Assembly: GCA_016177915.1 (NCBI GenBank)
Contig: JACOUI010000315.1
Coordinates: forward strand, 1 to 45,690
Direction of reading: 5' to 3'
DNA: 45,690 bases
Source: Planctomycetia bacterium
Lineage (GTDB): Bacteria; Planctomycetota; Planctomycetia; Pirellulales; S012-138
The notes under the pieces: generated by a model
The model's database searches: none
What the model saw: the letters and a program-made list of their open reading frames with translations, nothing else
Told to the model about the DNA's origin: nothing
Translations under genes and position numbers: made by a program
Shown: positions 25,874 through 34,894 of the stretch, one piece after another
How the letters are laid out: every line of letters begins with the position of its first letter
Numbering within the stretch: position 1 is the first letter of the stretch

Positions 25874-26134
25874 TCAGCGCACCTTGATTCCGTTGTGTAC
25901 CTCGAGTCGCGCGCGGCCATCGAGTTCCGCACAAGCCTCCGAGGCGGCCTGTGTTGCGAGTTGCTTCATATAATACCTCCGGCATTCCCCTTCGAGGTAA
26001 ACGGCTCCGGATCGCACCTTCACGGTCAGATTCCGCACCTGCCCGTGGGTCTTCAGCCGCACGTGGCGCTCGATGCGGTCTACCGCGACTTCCGCGGACC
26101 TTGGCTCCGGGGCTCCCTGCGGCATGCTGCTCAT
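25874..26134 (-). CDS. Small BON-domain protein
   Basis: 86 residues, start at 26134 after AGGAGC. The middle reads G-Q-V-R-N-L-T-V-K-V-R-S-G-A-V-Y-L-E-G-E-C, a BON strand-turn-strand, followed by a helix and L-E-V-H-N-G-I-K-V. There is no signal peptide, unlike exported BON proteins. BON domains bind phospholipid or polymers. It precedes the TVP38-DUF547 gene by 165 bp. Confidence 0.7.
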   Translation of the reverse strand: MSSMPQGAPEPRSAEVAVDRIERHVRLKTHGQVRNLTVKVRSGAVYLEGECRRYYMKQLATQAASEACAELDGRARLEVHNGIKVR

Positions 26135-26316
26135 CGGAAGCTCCTGTGCTCAGAACTCTCAAGCCTGCGATGGTCCCCTCTGCCTGTCGACGGCGCATCT
26201 TTCCGCGACGGATTTTCGGCGGCGCGCCAAGGTCGCGGGCCCCTCGTCGCCGCTCCGCAGGAAGGCGGTTCGCCGGTGATTCGCGACGGCGCGCGATCGG
26301 CTCGTGTCCCAGCGAT

Positions 26317-26844
26317 TCAGTCATTGAAGAACAAGAAGTCGCCGCCGGCGGCGCCGCTATGGCACTCGATGCACATCTTGAACTTTCCGGCCACGGGCAT
26401 GCTCTTCATTTCAGGCGGCGTCACGTCGATTTTGCCGTCCGGCATGTACTTCGCGTAGTACCAGTCGCCGTTCTTGGCATCGTAGCCCTTGGACCGGTGC
26501 ATGACGGTGATGGCCATCAGCTTCTTGTCCGGGCCGTAGTTTTCCTTGACGATGACCGATCCGTCGGCCAGGTCTTTCCGGTCCTTGGCGGCCCTCTCGC
26601 TCAGGTAGGTTTTGATCAACGCCCCGTGCGGGCTGTGACCTTCCTGGAAGTCCGGGGCCTTGCCATTCGGCGCATTCCACTTCGTGTAGTCGCTCTGCTT
26701 CAACCAGGCCCAGAGGCGCTCGTAGTGAGCTTGCGTTGCCTTGGGACGGCCGGACTGCGCGTCGCCTTTGGGGGCCGGGTAACACAACCCCAGCGTGAAC
26801 AGCGCGACGACCGCGAATGCCGCGACCAACATTGCCTTCTTCAT
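26317..26844 (-). CDS. Cytochrome P460-family c-type haem protein
   Basis: 175 residues, start at 26844 behind GGGAGAC. A signal peptide (A-A-F-A-V-V-A-L-F-T-L-G-L) leads to a P460 domain that ends with the haem-attachment motif C-I-E-C-H-S-G-A-A-G-G-D near residue 158, plus the late F-F-N-D. P460 proteins oxidise hydroxylamine or handle NO. The Lys that cross-links haem in the enzymatic P460 group cannot be assigned from this reading. A promoter of the ECF type lies about 100 bp upstream. A remnant of a second copy with a damaged haem motif is at 37731-37827. Confidence 0.85.
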   Translation of the reverse strand: MKKAMLVAAFAVVALFTLGLCYPAPKGDAQSGRPKATQAHYERLWAWLKQSDYTKWNAPNGKAPDFQEGHSPHGALIKTYLSERAAKDRKDLADGSVIVKENYGPDKKLMAITVMHRSKGYDAKNGDWYYAKYMPDGKIDVTPPEMKSMPVAGKFKMCIECHSGAAGGDFLFFND

Positions 26845-26949
26845 TGTCGTCTCCCTTGTACGAACGTGCCTGAAAAACTATTAACGGACCGAGCACGCCA
26901 CGGGCGCGCTGTGGCCTCGCCTCGCGTTACCAGTCGGCCTGATCCACTA

Positions 26950-26974
26950 GACGGTGTTCGGGGCGAATCCTTAC
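26950..26974 (-). promoter_or_regulatory. ECF-type promoter motif (site 2), upstream of cytochrome P460
   Basis: GTAAGGA (26974-26968), N14, CGTC (26953-26950) followed by TA. The sequence around it, on both sides, is similar to the site at 37831-37855. Confidence 0.7.
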
Positions 26975-27090
26975 AGCAAAAAGTACGCCCAGGGCCGGCG
27001 GGACGAGAGCATCCGGTGCAAAGTGTGAAATGCCTCACACCAAAGAAGTCCAAGGTACGGGCGCGACTGCAAACGCGCCATGACTCGCGA

Positions 27091-28908
27091 TTACGTCCGG
27101 GGATCTAGCTTCGTGGTCGCCAAAAGCGCGCGGTGCGCGCCAAAAGCGCGCGGTGCGCGACAACCGAATTCTGCAGCCAGCCATAAGAACCAGGGGGCGA
27201 ACTCCAGCCAGGTGACCACGAAATCAAAGAACAACGTCCCCTGGTAGCCGCTCCCCAGGATGGAGACGTCTTGCCAGTGGTATTGAAACCAGAAGCGGAG
27301 GTAGTACAGCATCGTCAGGCCGGACAATGCCAGCCAGGCCCGACTTCTGGAGAATGCCAAAAGCGGCAGCGCCCAGGTCCAATACCAGGGATTCTGCGTG
27401 GGCGAGAGGAGCCAGAGCCACGCCAGCGTGAGGAAGGCTGCTTCGAGAAGGACGGGCACGTCGGGCCGCCTCCAAGACCGCCACGCCAGCGCCCCAGCAA
27501 CCATCAGGAAGACGGTTGCAGTTATCAATCGCGCAATGAGGAATGCCGCCTGCGCGCCGTCGACCTTCAAGAATTGCGCAAGGTTGTCGACGACGGCGTG
27601 TCGCCAGGCATTGGGCACCACGAGAAACCAGGCGGCCGGCTGATCGGGCCGGGCCTCGCGCGGTCGAAGGTTTTCAACAACCACGAGAAACAAAAAGTCG
27701 TTCATTTCCCAGTGGCCAAAGAACGCTTGCAGCCCGCTCCGGGACGCGGGCGGCTCGGAATCAGCAGCCGGGAAAGCAGGCGGCGCCCCCGCCCGCGGCA
27801 CTGCGCCCCCCTGATTTGACGTCTGCGGTAAAGCGGCCGGTTGGGTGAAGGCCAGCGGAACAATTACCGCCGCAGAGACCAACAAGAAGGTGACGCAGAA
27901 CAGCGCCGCCGCTGCAGGCCCGCGGCGCGCCAGGAGAAAGACCACGAGGAGCGGCGCAAGCACGACGGCGAAGAGTTTTGCGCCGACGGCAAGCGCCAGC
28001 AGCGCGCCGGCCGCTGCGGGAATGGCGGATTTCAGTGTCCGTCCTGTCGTGCGCTTCTCAAAGCCCGCGCCTGCCGCCAGGCCCACAGCCGCCGTCGTGA
28101 AACAAACGGCGATTGAGTCCAAGTGCCCGCTGTTCGCAAATTCCTTCAACACGAGCGGGCACCACGCATAAACAATGAGCCACCCGGGGTGCTTGCCGGC
28201 CAGCTTCAAGAGCCGGGCGAGAATCAGCATCGTTAGGACGTCGAACACAAGCAGGACGGCCTTGAGCACGACGATACGTGCGGACACGCTGGCCGCCCTG
28301 GGCGTGAACCAGTGCGCAACCGCGAAGACGGTCTGACTCACGGGGGGATAGATTGTCGTCAGCTCGCCAAAGTTGATCCGCCGCAGGATCTCGGCGAGCG
28401 ACGGCGATGAATCGCGCACTTCCACAAGCCGCGCCAGGTCCGCCGGATGCTGCGCGGCGCTCTCCGCGGCAAGCACCTGACGCGGGGCGTAGCGGTAGGG
28501 GTTGACGCGGTTGGCCGTTGCCGCACCGTCCCAGACGTAGCGGTAGAAGTCGCCCTCCTGAATCGGCTCGGAGAACAACATCGTCGCGCGAAAGACCACC
28601 GCGGCCACGACGATCCAGGCGACAAGCGATCGGTCGGCCGGACTTCGTAGCGCGACGACCAGGGACACCAGATACAGGCCAAAACACGCAGCAAAAAGGG
28701 CCAGCACGGTGAGGATCGGGCGCTCCTGAAAACTTCTCCCGAAGGCGAAAGAACGGCTGAGGATGGCGATCGCGATCAAGAGGAGCCACTGAACGACCGC
28801 CAATCCGGCGAGGCGGATCGCTGAAGGCCGGGCGCGGTGTGGCACCCTCGCGTCCTTGCGAGGATCCGTCGCCACCAGAGCATCGTTGCCGTGCGGATCG
28901 TCGGTCAT
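27091..28908 (-). CDS. Polytopic membrane glycosyltransferase (mannosyltransferase-like, GT-C/GT87 type)
   Basis: 605 residues with about 12 membrane helices. The start at 28908 overlaps the stop of the GT2 gene (ATGA), so the two are translationally coupled. An early loop carries P-I-Q-E-G-D-F-Y-R-Y-V-W-D-G, the acidic motif expected of a polyprenyl-phosphate-sugar-dependent GT-C enzyme, and later W-C-P-L-V-L-K-E-F-A-N-S-G-H-L-D. It would use a lipid-linked sugar made by the GT2. The C-terminal 25 residues are affected by a 20-bp tandem duplication. Exact acceptor unknown. Confidence 0.8.
   Translation of the reverse strand: MTDDPHGNDALVATDPRKDARVPHRARPSAIRLAGLAVVQWLLLIAIAILSRSFAFGRSFQERPILTVLALFAACFGLYLVSLVVALRSPADRSLVAWIVVAAVVFRATMLFSEPIQEGDFYRYVWDGAATANRVNPYRYAPRQVLAAESAAQHPADLARLVEVRDSSPSLAEILRRINFGELTTIYPPVSQTVFAVAHWFTPRAASVSARIVVLKAVLLVFDVLTMLILARLLKLAGKHPGWLIVYAWCPLVLKEFANSGHLDSIAVCFTTAAVGLAAGAGFEKRTTGRTLKSAIPAAAGALLALAVGAKLFAVVLAPLLVVFLLARRGPAAAALFCVTFLLVSAAVIVPLAFTQPAALPQTSNQGGAVPRAGAPPAFPAADSEPPASRSGLQAFFGHWEMNDFLFLVVVENLRPREARPDQPAAWFLVVPNAWRHAVVDNLAQFLKVDGAQAAFLIARLITATVFLMVAGALAWRSWRRPDVPVLLEAAFLTLAWLWLLSPTQNPWYWTWALPLLAFSRSRAWLALSGLTMLYYLRFWFQYHWQDVSILGSGYQGTLFFDFVVTWLEFAPWFLWLAAEFGCRAPRAFGAHRALLATTKLDPRT
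27121..27160. repeat. 20-bp tandem duplication at the end of the GT-C gene
   Basis: CAAAAGCGCGCGGTGCGCGC is repeated with one final mismatch (27121-27140, 27141-27160). As 20 is not a multiple of 3, the insertion changed the reading frame of the last codons and so the C-terminus. Confidence 0.85.
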
Positions 28909-29723
28909 TTCGTGGGGGTCATTTCCATGCGAACGAAATCGTCCCACCAGCTCTTGGCGCCGTACTTGGCGATCGTGTAGAGGATTTTGGCGCCCGCCTT
29001 GATCGTGCCCATGACGGTGCCGCTGATCTTGCTTTTCCCAATCCGGCGGCGGTAGGGGACCGGAACCTCCCGAATCCGCAAACCGGCGGCTGCCGCCTTG
29101 ATCTGCATCTCGACGGTCCAGCCGAAGTTGCGGTCCTCCATTCCAAGGCGGCAAAGGGCCCCGTAGTCGATCGCCCGAAACGGTCCGAGGTCCGTGTATC
29201 GGACTCGCCAAATGAGCCGCATCAGAAAGCAGGCCAGCTTGTTGCCGTAGACGCTCTGCGGCGGCATGGCGCCAGGCTCGCGCTTTCCCAGGAGGCGAGA
29301 GCCCAGCACGAAGTCCGCGTCTCCGTTCATGATCGGCGCCGCGAGCTGCGGGAGCAGCTCCGGATGATCGCTGAAATCGCCGTCCAGGAAGACAACGACC
29401 CGCGGCACTGGGTTGCCCAGCCGCAGTTGATCGTGAATTTCCTGCAGCCCCCGCAAGCAAGCGGAACCGTAGCCTCGCCGTTCTTCCCTGACGACCTTCG
29501 CACCGCGGCGACGAGCGACCTCGCCTGTCCGATCCGACGAACCGTTGTCGACCACGATGACCCTCGCCGCGGCCGGCAGGTCGCGCAGGACCAGAGGCAG
29601 GGAACTCTCTTCGTTGTAGGCGGGAATGACGACAACCACCGACCGCTGCAAGTCGGCGAGTGAAGGATCCCCGCCTCCGACGCGCGCGGGGGCGATTCGA
29701 TGCGACGTAGCGGTCGTTTGCAT
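28905..29723 (-). CDS. Family 2 glycosyltransferase (dolichyl/polyprenyl-phosphate sugar synthase-like)
   Basis: 272 residues from the ATG at 29723 after AGGAG; a GTG two codons earlier is less well placed. The GT-A fold shows V-V-V-I-P-A-Y-N-E-E near residue 31, V-V-D-N-G-S-S-D-R-T and the D-G-D-F-S-D-H nucleotide-sugar/metal motif near 118, and the late Y-R-R-R-I-G-K-S-K-I-S-G-T typical of DPM1-like enzymes. It presumably transfers a sugar from a nucleotide to polyprenyl phosphate, feeding the next gene. The start follows the preceding stop by 2 bp. Confidence 0.88.
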   Translation of the reverse strand: MQTTATSHRIAPARVGGGDPSLADLQRSVVVVIPAYNEESSLPLVLRDLPAAARVIVVDNGSSDRTGEVARRRGAKVVREERRGYGSACLRGLQEIHDQLRLGNPVPRVVVFLDGDFSDHPELLPQLAAPIMNGDADFVLGSRLLGKREPGAMPPQSVYGNKLACFLMRLIWRVRYTDLGPFRAIDYGALCRLGMEDRNFGWTVEMQIKAAAAGLRIREVPVPYRRRIGKSKISGTVMGTIKAGAKILYTIAKYGAKSWWDDFVRMEMTPTK

Positions 29724-29725
29724 GG

Positions 29726-29974
29726 TCACTCCTGTCGCCGGAGACGGTCGGCGTAGTCCGGCGGTGGCATCGGAACCGAGATCGGCTCGGACGATGGCTG
29801 CACGCCGATGAGCCGTCCAAACACCCAGCCCACGGGCTTCTCCGGCTCCGGCGGTGGCAAGCTGCTGGAATGCTTGGGCGAAGGGATCTGCGCGCGGTCA
29901 GAGAGCCTGAGCCACAAAGCCAGACCCAGTCCAACGGCCGCGACCAAAACGGTCAGAATCGCAAGTCGCTTCAT
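29726..29974 (-). CDS. Small single-pass membrane protein
   Basis: 82 residues, with one N-terminal helix (L-A-I-L-T-V-L-V-A-A-V-G-L-G-L-A-L-W) and a Pro/Ser-rich exported tail. It ends 2 bp before the GT2 start, so it belongs to the same operon. No recognised family. Confidence 0.6.
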   Translation of the reverse strand: MKRLAILTVLVAAVGLGLALWLRLSDRAQIPSPKHSSSLPPPEPEKPVGWVFGRLIGVQPSSEPISVPMPPPDYADRLRRQE

Positions 29975-29986
29975 CAGGCATGCCCC

Positions 29987-30178
29987 CTATCGCGTTCCGG
30001 ATCCCTCGAAGACGGGCGATCCACGTGTGCCCGAACCGCTCGGCGCCGAGTAGGGCTGCTGGGCGTGGGCGCCCCCTGTGATCGGCCCGGAGCTTCGACC
30101 GTGCTGGCATCCCACGAGGAGCGACATGCCGATTGCCAACCAGATGCCGAAGGTGAAGCTCAAACGGGCAGTGCGCAT
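29987..30178 (-). CDS. Small lipoprotein
   Basis: 63 residues from the ATG at 30178, preferred over 30193 because AAAGGAG precedes it. The signal ends S-L-L-V-G-C with the Cys near residue 24; the mature part is Gly/Ser-rich. It lies 12 bp upstream of the small membrane protein gene and is probably in the same operon. Function unknown. Confidence 0.6.
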   Translation of the reverse strand: MRTARLSFTFGIWLAIGMSLLVGCQHGRSSGPITGGAHAQQPYSAPSGSGTRGSPVFEGSGTR

Positions 30179-30267
30179 GACGACTCCTTTCATGACGTGA
30201 CTCCAGTCGAGCCGGAGAATACATCCGTATTATCGACACCGTTCACTCGTCGACTGTGTTACTTGTG

Positions 30268-30405
30268 TCACACTGATCGTTTGAGGCGTCTCCGTACCCA
30301 CTGGGGGTACTTGTAGATCACGTAGAAACCGACCGGGTAGAAGAGGCCCAAGAAGAACCACTCGGCGGCGGAGCGGCGATCCGATGGCTTGACGGTCAAC
30401 GGCAC
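30268..30405 (-). CDS. 45-residue membrane micro-protein
   Basis: Starts at a GTG at 30405 (or a TTG six bases later, better spaced from AAGGA) and ends at TGA 30270-30268. One hydrophobic aromatic stretch, E-W-F-F-L-G-L-F-Y-P-V-G-F-Y-V-I-Y-K-Y-P, is followed by a basic tail W-V-R-R-R-L-K-R. The composition is that of a genuine small membrane protein. It precedes the lipoprotein and GT operon on the same strand. Confidence 0.5.
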   Translation of the reverse strand: MPLTVKPSDRRSAAEWFFLGLFYPVGFYVIYKYPQWVRRRLKRSV

Positions 30406-30520
30406 ATCCTTCTAGCGAGTTGCGGGCCCGGAGGTCAAAGAGCCAGGGAGTGCACGATGCACTCCCTGGCTGGCCCGCCGGAACACGCATGGCAACGCAG
30501 GCCTTCGCTTGAAGGGGACC

Positions 30521-31384
30521 TTACCGCCGCGGGCTGGAGCGCCCCTTGGAGCGGTCGTTCAGTCCCCAGTTGTAGTCGAGGTACGACACGCGGACTCCCG
30601 GACTTGTCGCAATCCGCTGCGCGTCGCGCGGCAAATACGGAGCGATCATGCGCAACTGCGCCTGCAAGTCGGCCCCGAAGTCTTCCGCGAACCACTTGAG
30701 GATCGGCGAAACCTGGATGGTCCCGCGCTGCGCGTCGAAGGTGAATTTGCCGCGGTCCGCAAAGAACGCCTTGGCGTTCACCGTGAGCTGATCGTCAAGC
30801 TTGTCGGGCATGTACGCCTCGTTGAGCAGCCGCGGGCACCCGATGGACGCACACACAATGGCGAAGTGGATTCGCGGCTCGCCCATCTTCCGCAGCACGT
30901 CGTGCTCGATCTGTTCGAGGGAGTAGTTGTTTCCCTCGACGACGAGCAGCAGGTCTTGCCAGATGTTGTAGCCAAAGACCTTGGCGGTGTGGTTCCGAAT
31001 GCTGTCCGTCGGGTACTCGCGCAGGATGCCCTTGATCGTCACGGCATTGTAGGCGTTGATCCAGAACGCAAGCTGCACCTCGCGAGGCGTGGAGCGGTCG
31101 AACTTCGCCGCGGAGAGCACGGCGAGGTATGCGTCCAGCGCCCTCTGGTCCTCGACGGAATCTTTCCACGAGGCGTAGTCGACCAGCCCGGCCGAGTCGG
31201 CGTACTTCTTCAACAGATCCGTCCAGGCCCGGTGGTCGATCCGCTCGACCGGAATGCGGCTGGAGGGAGGCACATTCGCCCCGACGACGACGGTCGGGCC
31301 TGCCAAACAGGGTGCGATTCCGACGCAAACGATTCCGGCGAGCAGGGCCACCCCCATCACCGCGCGGAGGCCGGTAAGACGCAT
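30521..31384 (-). CDS. Exported DUF547-domain protein
   Basis: 287 residues, start at 31384 after AAAGGAG, with a signal peptide (A-V-M-G-V-A-L-L-A-G-I-V). The DUF547 hallmarks are present: A-F-W-I-N-A-Y-N-A-V-T-I, H-F-A-I-V-C-A-S-I-G-C-P-R-L-L-N-E-A-Y and the final Y-L-D-Y-N-W-G-L-N. Homologous to the C-terminal half of the TVP38 fusion at 24047. Function of the family is unsettled. It appears to be its own unit. Confidence 0.85.
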   Translation of the reverse strand: MRLTGLRAVMGVALLAGIVCVGIAPCLAGPTVVVGANVPPSSRIPVERIDHRAWTDLLKKYADSAGLVDYASWKDSVEDQRALDAYLAVLSAAKFDRSTPREVQLAFWINAYNAVTIKGILREYPTDSIRNHTAKVFGYNIWQDLLLVVEGNNYSLEQIEHDVLRKMGEPRIHFAIVCASIGCPRLLNEAYMPDKLDDQLTVNAKAFFADRGKFTFDAQRGTIQVSPILKWFAEDFGADLQAQLRMIAPYLPRDAQRIATSPGVRVSYLDYNWGLNDRSKGRSSPRR

Positions 31385-31641
31385 GATTCGACTCCTTTCC
31401 GTCGAGAAGATCCGTCCTGCAACAAGCCTCAGGCTCATAGCCTGACGAAACACATTATTGAGAGAATCCGCGGCGACGTCTGTGAACTCCGGCACACTCG
31501 CTCGTTTTGTGCGTCGCGGGCTGTCTCATTGACTCCACTTCCGCTAGCAACCACCTGAATACGCTTGTCCGCCGAAGCGGTGCGTGCTGTCACACTCGCG
31601 GTTCCTGATCGGTTGCAGATTCACGTTCCAGAGCGGCTTGT

Positions 31642-33591
31642 TCAACGTCTGGTGCGTACGCCCGTGGTGTCGGCCCGTTGTGCGTCGTTACGCGACGGGC
31701 CCGCCTTTTGCAAAGCGTCGATGATCGGTTGCGGCGAAGCGAACAGGCCGTCGAGCAGGATCGGCTGGTTTGGGTTTCCTGCCGGAAAGACCGCGTAGAA
31801 CGGGATCGAGCCAGCTTTGTTGCCCAACCGCTGAAGCAGATCGTCCACCTCGGGGGCCGGATGCGTCTTATCAGCTTTGAGCGTGACGATGCCGTTGGCT
31901 TCGACGAACCGGCGTGTTGCGGTGTGGTTCAAGGCCGCCGCTTCGTTCGCTTTGCACGTCAAGCACCAATCAGCCGTGAAGTCAACCAAAACCGTCTTGC
32001 CTGCGGACGTGTACCTGGCCAACAACTCGTGAGAATACGGCTGCCACGGCAACTCGTTATTGTCGCGTTGGCTGGAAGTCGCGTCCTGAGCGGAAGCCAC
32101 GTGGCGCGCTGCAAGCGACCGATCGACCTCGCGATCAAAGCGGCTCTTCATCACGCCGTGCAGCCAACCGAATGAAACGAAACCTGCGGCGGCCGCGATG
32201 GCGGCAGCCTGGATCCACACGCGCGCCTTGGCATTCAGGCTTGCGGTCGACAAGGTGCGGCCGATCCACCAGCAGGCGGCCCCTAGGCCGATCATGAAAG
32301 CGACAGCGGGAACAACATACGGGATGAGCATGAAACTCAGCAGGTAAGCCACCGTGGCCAGCATCACGAACCCGAGGATGTGTTTGAACGTGTTCATCCA
32401 CTCGCCGGGCTTCGGCAGGAAAGCGATCAGCTTCGGAAACGCGCCGACGAGCAGGTAGGGACTGGCCATGCCAATTCCGACGAAGGCAAAGACCAGGTAG
32501 GTGAGCAGCGGCGGCTGAGTGACCGCCCACGTGAGCGCCGAACCCAGCAGCGGGCCGCTGCAGGGAGTGGCCAGCACGGTCGTGAGCACGCCCTTGCTGA
32601 AGGCGCCGACCGCCCCTTCCCGGTGTGCCAAGTCGCCAGCCGCGCCTGATCCCACAAAGCCTGGAATCGGGATTTCCCAGATCCCCAGGAAACTCAGCCC
32701 GAAAACAAACACGATGGCGGCGAGGACGATGTTGAACGTGACGCTGCTGAACTGTTGGCCCCAGCCCAGTCCCAAGAACGCCGCTAGAGTCGCCAATACG
32801 AGAAACACCGACATCATTCCCAGGGAATACCAGAGGTTCAGCACGAACACTCGGCCGCGGCTGTCACCCGCCTGCTGAGCGAAGGCCATGATCTTCAAGC
32901 CAATCACCGGCAGCACGCACGGCATGAGGTTGAGAATGAACCCCGCGGCAAACGCCATTGGCAACACGATGAACAACGGCAGCGTGCTGGCCGAAGGGTT
33001 TGCTGCTTCCAGCTTGTTGAAGTCCAGCGGCGCCTGCGTGGGATTTTCGCTGGGGGCGCCGGCGGCCTCGGTGCGCGCGGTAAGATCACGGTTGTCGACG
33101 TTCAACTTGGCGGTAAACGGATGCTTTTTCGGCGGCAGGCATCCCTGGTCGTGACACGCCTGGACCAACAGGTGTCCGGAAATCGTCAAGTCACGGGGAT
33201 CGACGGCGTCCGCAATCCTTAATGGAGTGGTCCAAGTGACGGCGCCTTCGTACTCGTGCAGCTCAACGTCGATCGACTTGTGTCGCAGCGCGATCGCAGG
33301 ACGGGATGGCCTGAACGCCTCAGACACTTCAACCTGGTCGGACGGTTCGATGTGAATCTGGGTCGCCAAGAACGGCTTGGGCTGCGTCATCGCATAAATG
33401 TGGTACCCATCGCGGATGGTTGCCGTGACCGACAGCTCGCCGGTCCGGGCGCCTTCGTTCACGGAGAACTCTGCGCGGACAGTGACCACCGCCTCGGCGT
33501 CGGCCGGACCTTTCGCCGGCAATTGAGCGTGAGAGGTCCCCGCACAAAGCGTTGCGACAAGCACGTACAACGCGAACCACGTGAAGCGCAT
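31642..33591 (-). CDS. dsbD: Thiol:disulfide interchange protein DsbD
   Basis: 649 residues. A signal peptide (to about residue 22) leads to the periplasmic N-terminal domain with A-C-H-D-Q-G-C-L-P-P, whose cysteines relay electrons. About eight membrane helices follow, with the paired-Cys helices N-L-M-P-C-V-L-P-V-I-G and T-P-C-S-G-P-L-L-G. A C-terminal thioredoxin domain has D-W-C-L-T-C-K near residue 540. The full relay is intact. It transfers electrons from cytosolic thioredoxin to the periplasm, where the many Cys-rich exported proteins of this window would need it. The ribosome site at 33591 is weak. The last 20 residues are variable in character. Confidence 0.92.
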   Translation of the reverse strand: MRFTWFALYVLVATLCAGTSHAQLPAKGPADAEAVVTVRAEFSVNEGARTGELSVTATIRDGYHIYAMTQPKPFLATQIHIEPSDQVEVSEAFRPSRPAIALRHKSIDVELHEYEGAVTWTTPLRIADAVDPRDLTISGHLLVQACHDQGCLPPKKHPFTAKLNVDNRDLTARTEAAGAPSENPTQAPLDFNKLEAANPSASTLPLFIVLPMAFAAGFILNLMPCVLPVIGLKIMAFAQQAGDSRGRVFVLNLWYSLGMMSVFLVLATLAAFLGLGWGQQFSSVTFNIVLAAIVFVFGLSFLGIWEIPIPGFVGSGAAGDLAHREGAVGAFSKGVLTTVLATPCSGPLLGSALTWAVTQPPLLTYLVFAFVGIGMASPYLLVGAFPKLIAFLPKPGEWMNTFKHILGFVMLATVAYLLSFMLIPYVVPAVAFMIGLGAACWWIGRTLSTASLNAKARVWIQAAAIAAAAGFVSFGWLHGVMKSRFDREVDRSLAARHVASAQDATSSQRDNNELPWQPYSHELLARYTSAGKTVLVDFTADWCLTCKANEAAALNHTATRRFVEANGIVTLKADKTHPAPEVDDLLQRLGNKAGSIPFYAVFPAGNPNQPILLDGLFASPQPIIDALQKAGPSRNDAQRADTTGVRTRR

Positions 33592-33884
33592 GTTGACCCG
33601 TGGAAAAGAGTGTTCGTTGCGTGCCGTCCTGGCTTCCGTGTACCCAAAGCCGGTTGTCTGGCCGCAGCAGCAGCGGCGCGATCGGCTGTCCCGGTTGGCA
33701 GTCGCGCTGTGCGATTGCCTGAGCGACCACGAGAAGAGGCGTTTGGGATCGAGTCATCGAGCTCCCAGAACTGGTTGGCGAATGTGGGCCGGTTGAGAGC
33801 TCTGTGACTCGACCCCAGCAACCCAACTCGTACCCGCAACCTTGCAGCCTCTGGGGCGGCAAGCATGGGCGCTTGTCGCCGCGT

Positions 33885-34808
33885 CTATTCGACCACCTTC
33901 AACTGCGACGGCTGAATCCAGACGATCTTCCCGCTCCGTTTCAACACCTTGCCGGTGACTTCGAGCGCCAACCCCTCGAACCTCTGTTCGTACACCTTGG
34001 GATACAGCTTGTGGGCGTCTTCGACGACGTAGACCTGGCCGTCGGCCGCATTGACGGCCAAGCCCAGCTCGTTCGGTGAACCGATCGGCACCACGCCGTG
34101 ATCGCAACCCGCACAGCCACTCTTGCCTTGGACCGTCACGAACGGCTCGGCGGCGGCCCGCGTCGACGCCTGTTTGTTCGCGGCCGGCTGTGCGGCGTAC
34201 TTGGCTGGATTGGCCAGGAACATTTCACGCTGCTTTTCCGAGGGGAACAGGTACCGCAGTCCCTGATGCACGACGGCGATCTCCGGCTTGCCCGGCACAT
34301 CCTTCTTCATCTCGACTCGACAGACGGCACAATTGCCGTCCAGCGCCAGGTCGACGTTGGCGTACTGGTCGGGATGGGCCTGAAATTCTTTCTCCTGCTC
34401 GTCGCTGGGAAACAAGAACAGCCGGTGTTCGTGCAGGAGCGCGTTGCCGATCTTGCCCGGCACTCGCTTGCCCATCTTGGCGTAACACACGGTGCAGTCG
34501 CCACCGAGGGCCGGCACGTACTTGGCCGGATTGGCGAGGAACATGTCCTTCTGCTGCTTGCCGGGGAAATAGTACGTCTTGCCGTCGTAGGTCGCCTGGT
34601 GCCGCGGATCGCCCTGGACCCACTTCTGCATCTCCACAACGCAGACCGCGCAGTGCCCATCCAGGGCAACGTCGCTCTTGGTGCCTTGGGTCTTCGAGCC
34701 CGCTTGCGCCCGAACCACAGCAGCGCTGCTCAGCGCGATCGACAGCGCAGCGAGGGCCAAAAAAGTTGCGGCGAACGCAGGATGATTGCGGCGAAGAGTC
34801 TTCAACAT
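33885..34808 (-). CDS. Exported protein with three YHS-like Cys repeats and a C-terminal CxxC domain
   Basis: 307 residues, start at 34808 behind GAGGAG; signal peptide ends near A-Q-A. Three repeats follow, each of the form G-x-C-x-V-C-x-x-x-M, a short loop, a Y/L-F-P strand, then F-x-A-N/H-P-x-x-Y: about residues 50-96, 102-150 and 155-205. They resemble YHS/TRASH metal-binding modules. A last domain has S-G-C-A-G-C-D-H-G-V and a beta-rich end. The Cys pairs suggest binding of Cu or another soft metal in the periplasm. It sits between dsbD and the peroxiredoxin gene on the same strand. Confidence 0.8.
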   Translation of the reverse strand: MLKTLRRNHPAFAATFLALAALSIALSSAAVVRAQAGSKTQGTKSDVALDGHCAVCVVEMQKWVQGDPRHQATYDGKTYYFPGKQQKDMFLANPAKYVPALGGDCTVCYAKMGKRVPGKIGNALLHEHRLFLFPSDEQEKEFQAHPDQYANVDLALDGNCAVCRVEMKKDVPGKPEIAVVHQGLRYLFPSEKQREMFLANPAKYAAQPAANKQASTRAAAEPFVTVQGKSGCAGCDHGVVPIGSPNELGLAVNAADGQVYVVEDAHKLYPKVYEQRFEGLALEVTGKVLKRSGKIVWIQPSQLKVVE

Positions 34809-34894
34809 CTCGATCTCCTCATTGGGTTAAATTTGGAACAGGAACGACGTTTGAAAGTCTGACGCGGGCAGTCGCGGACAAAACCGGACGACGA

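Noticed and set aside
33592-33884. Possible small gene upstream of dsbD
   Set aside because: Open frames overlap into dsbD and show no recognisable pattern or ribosome site.
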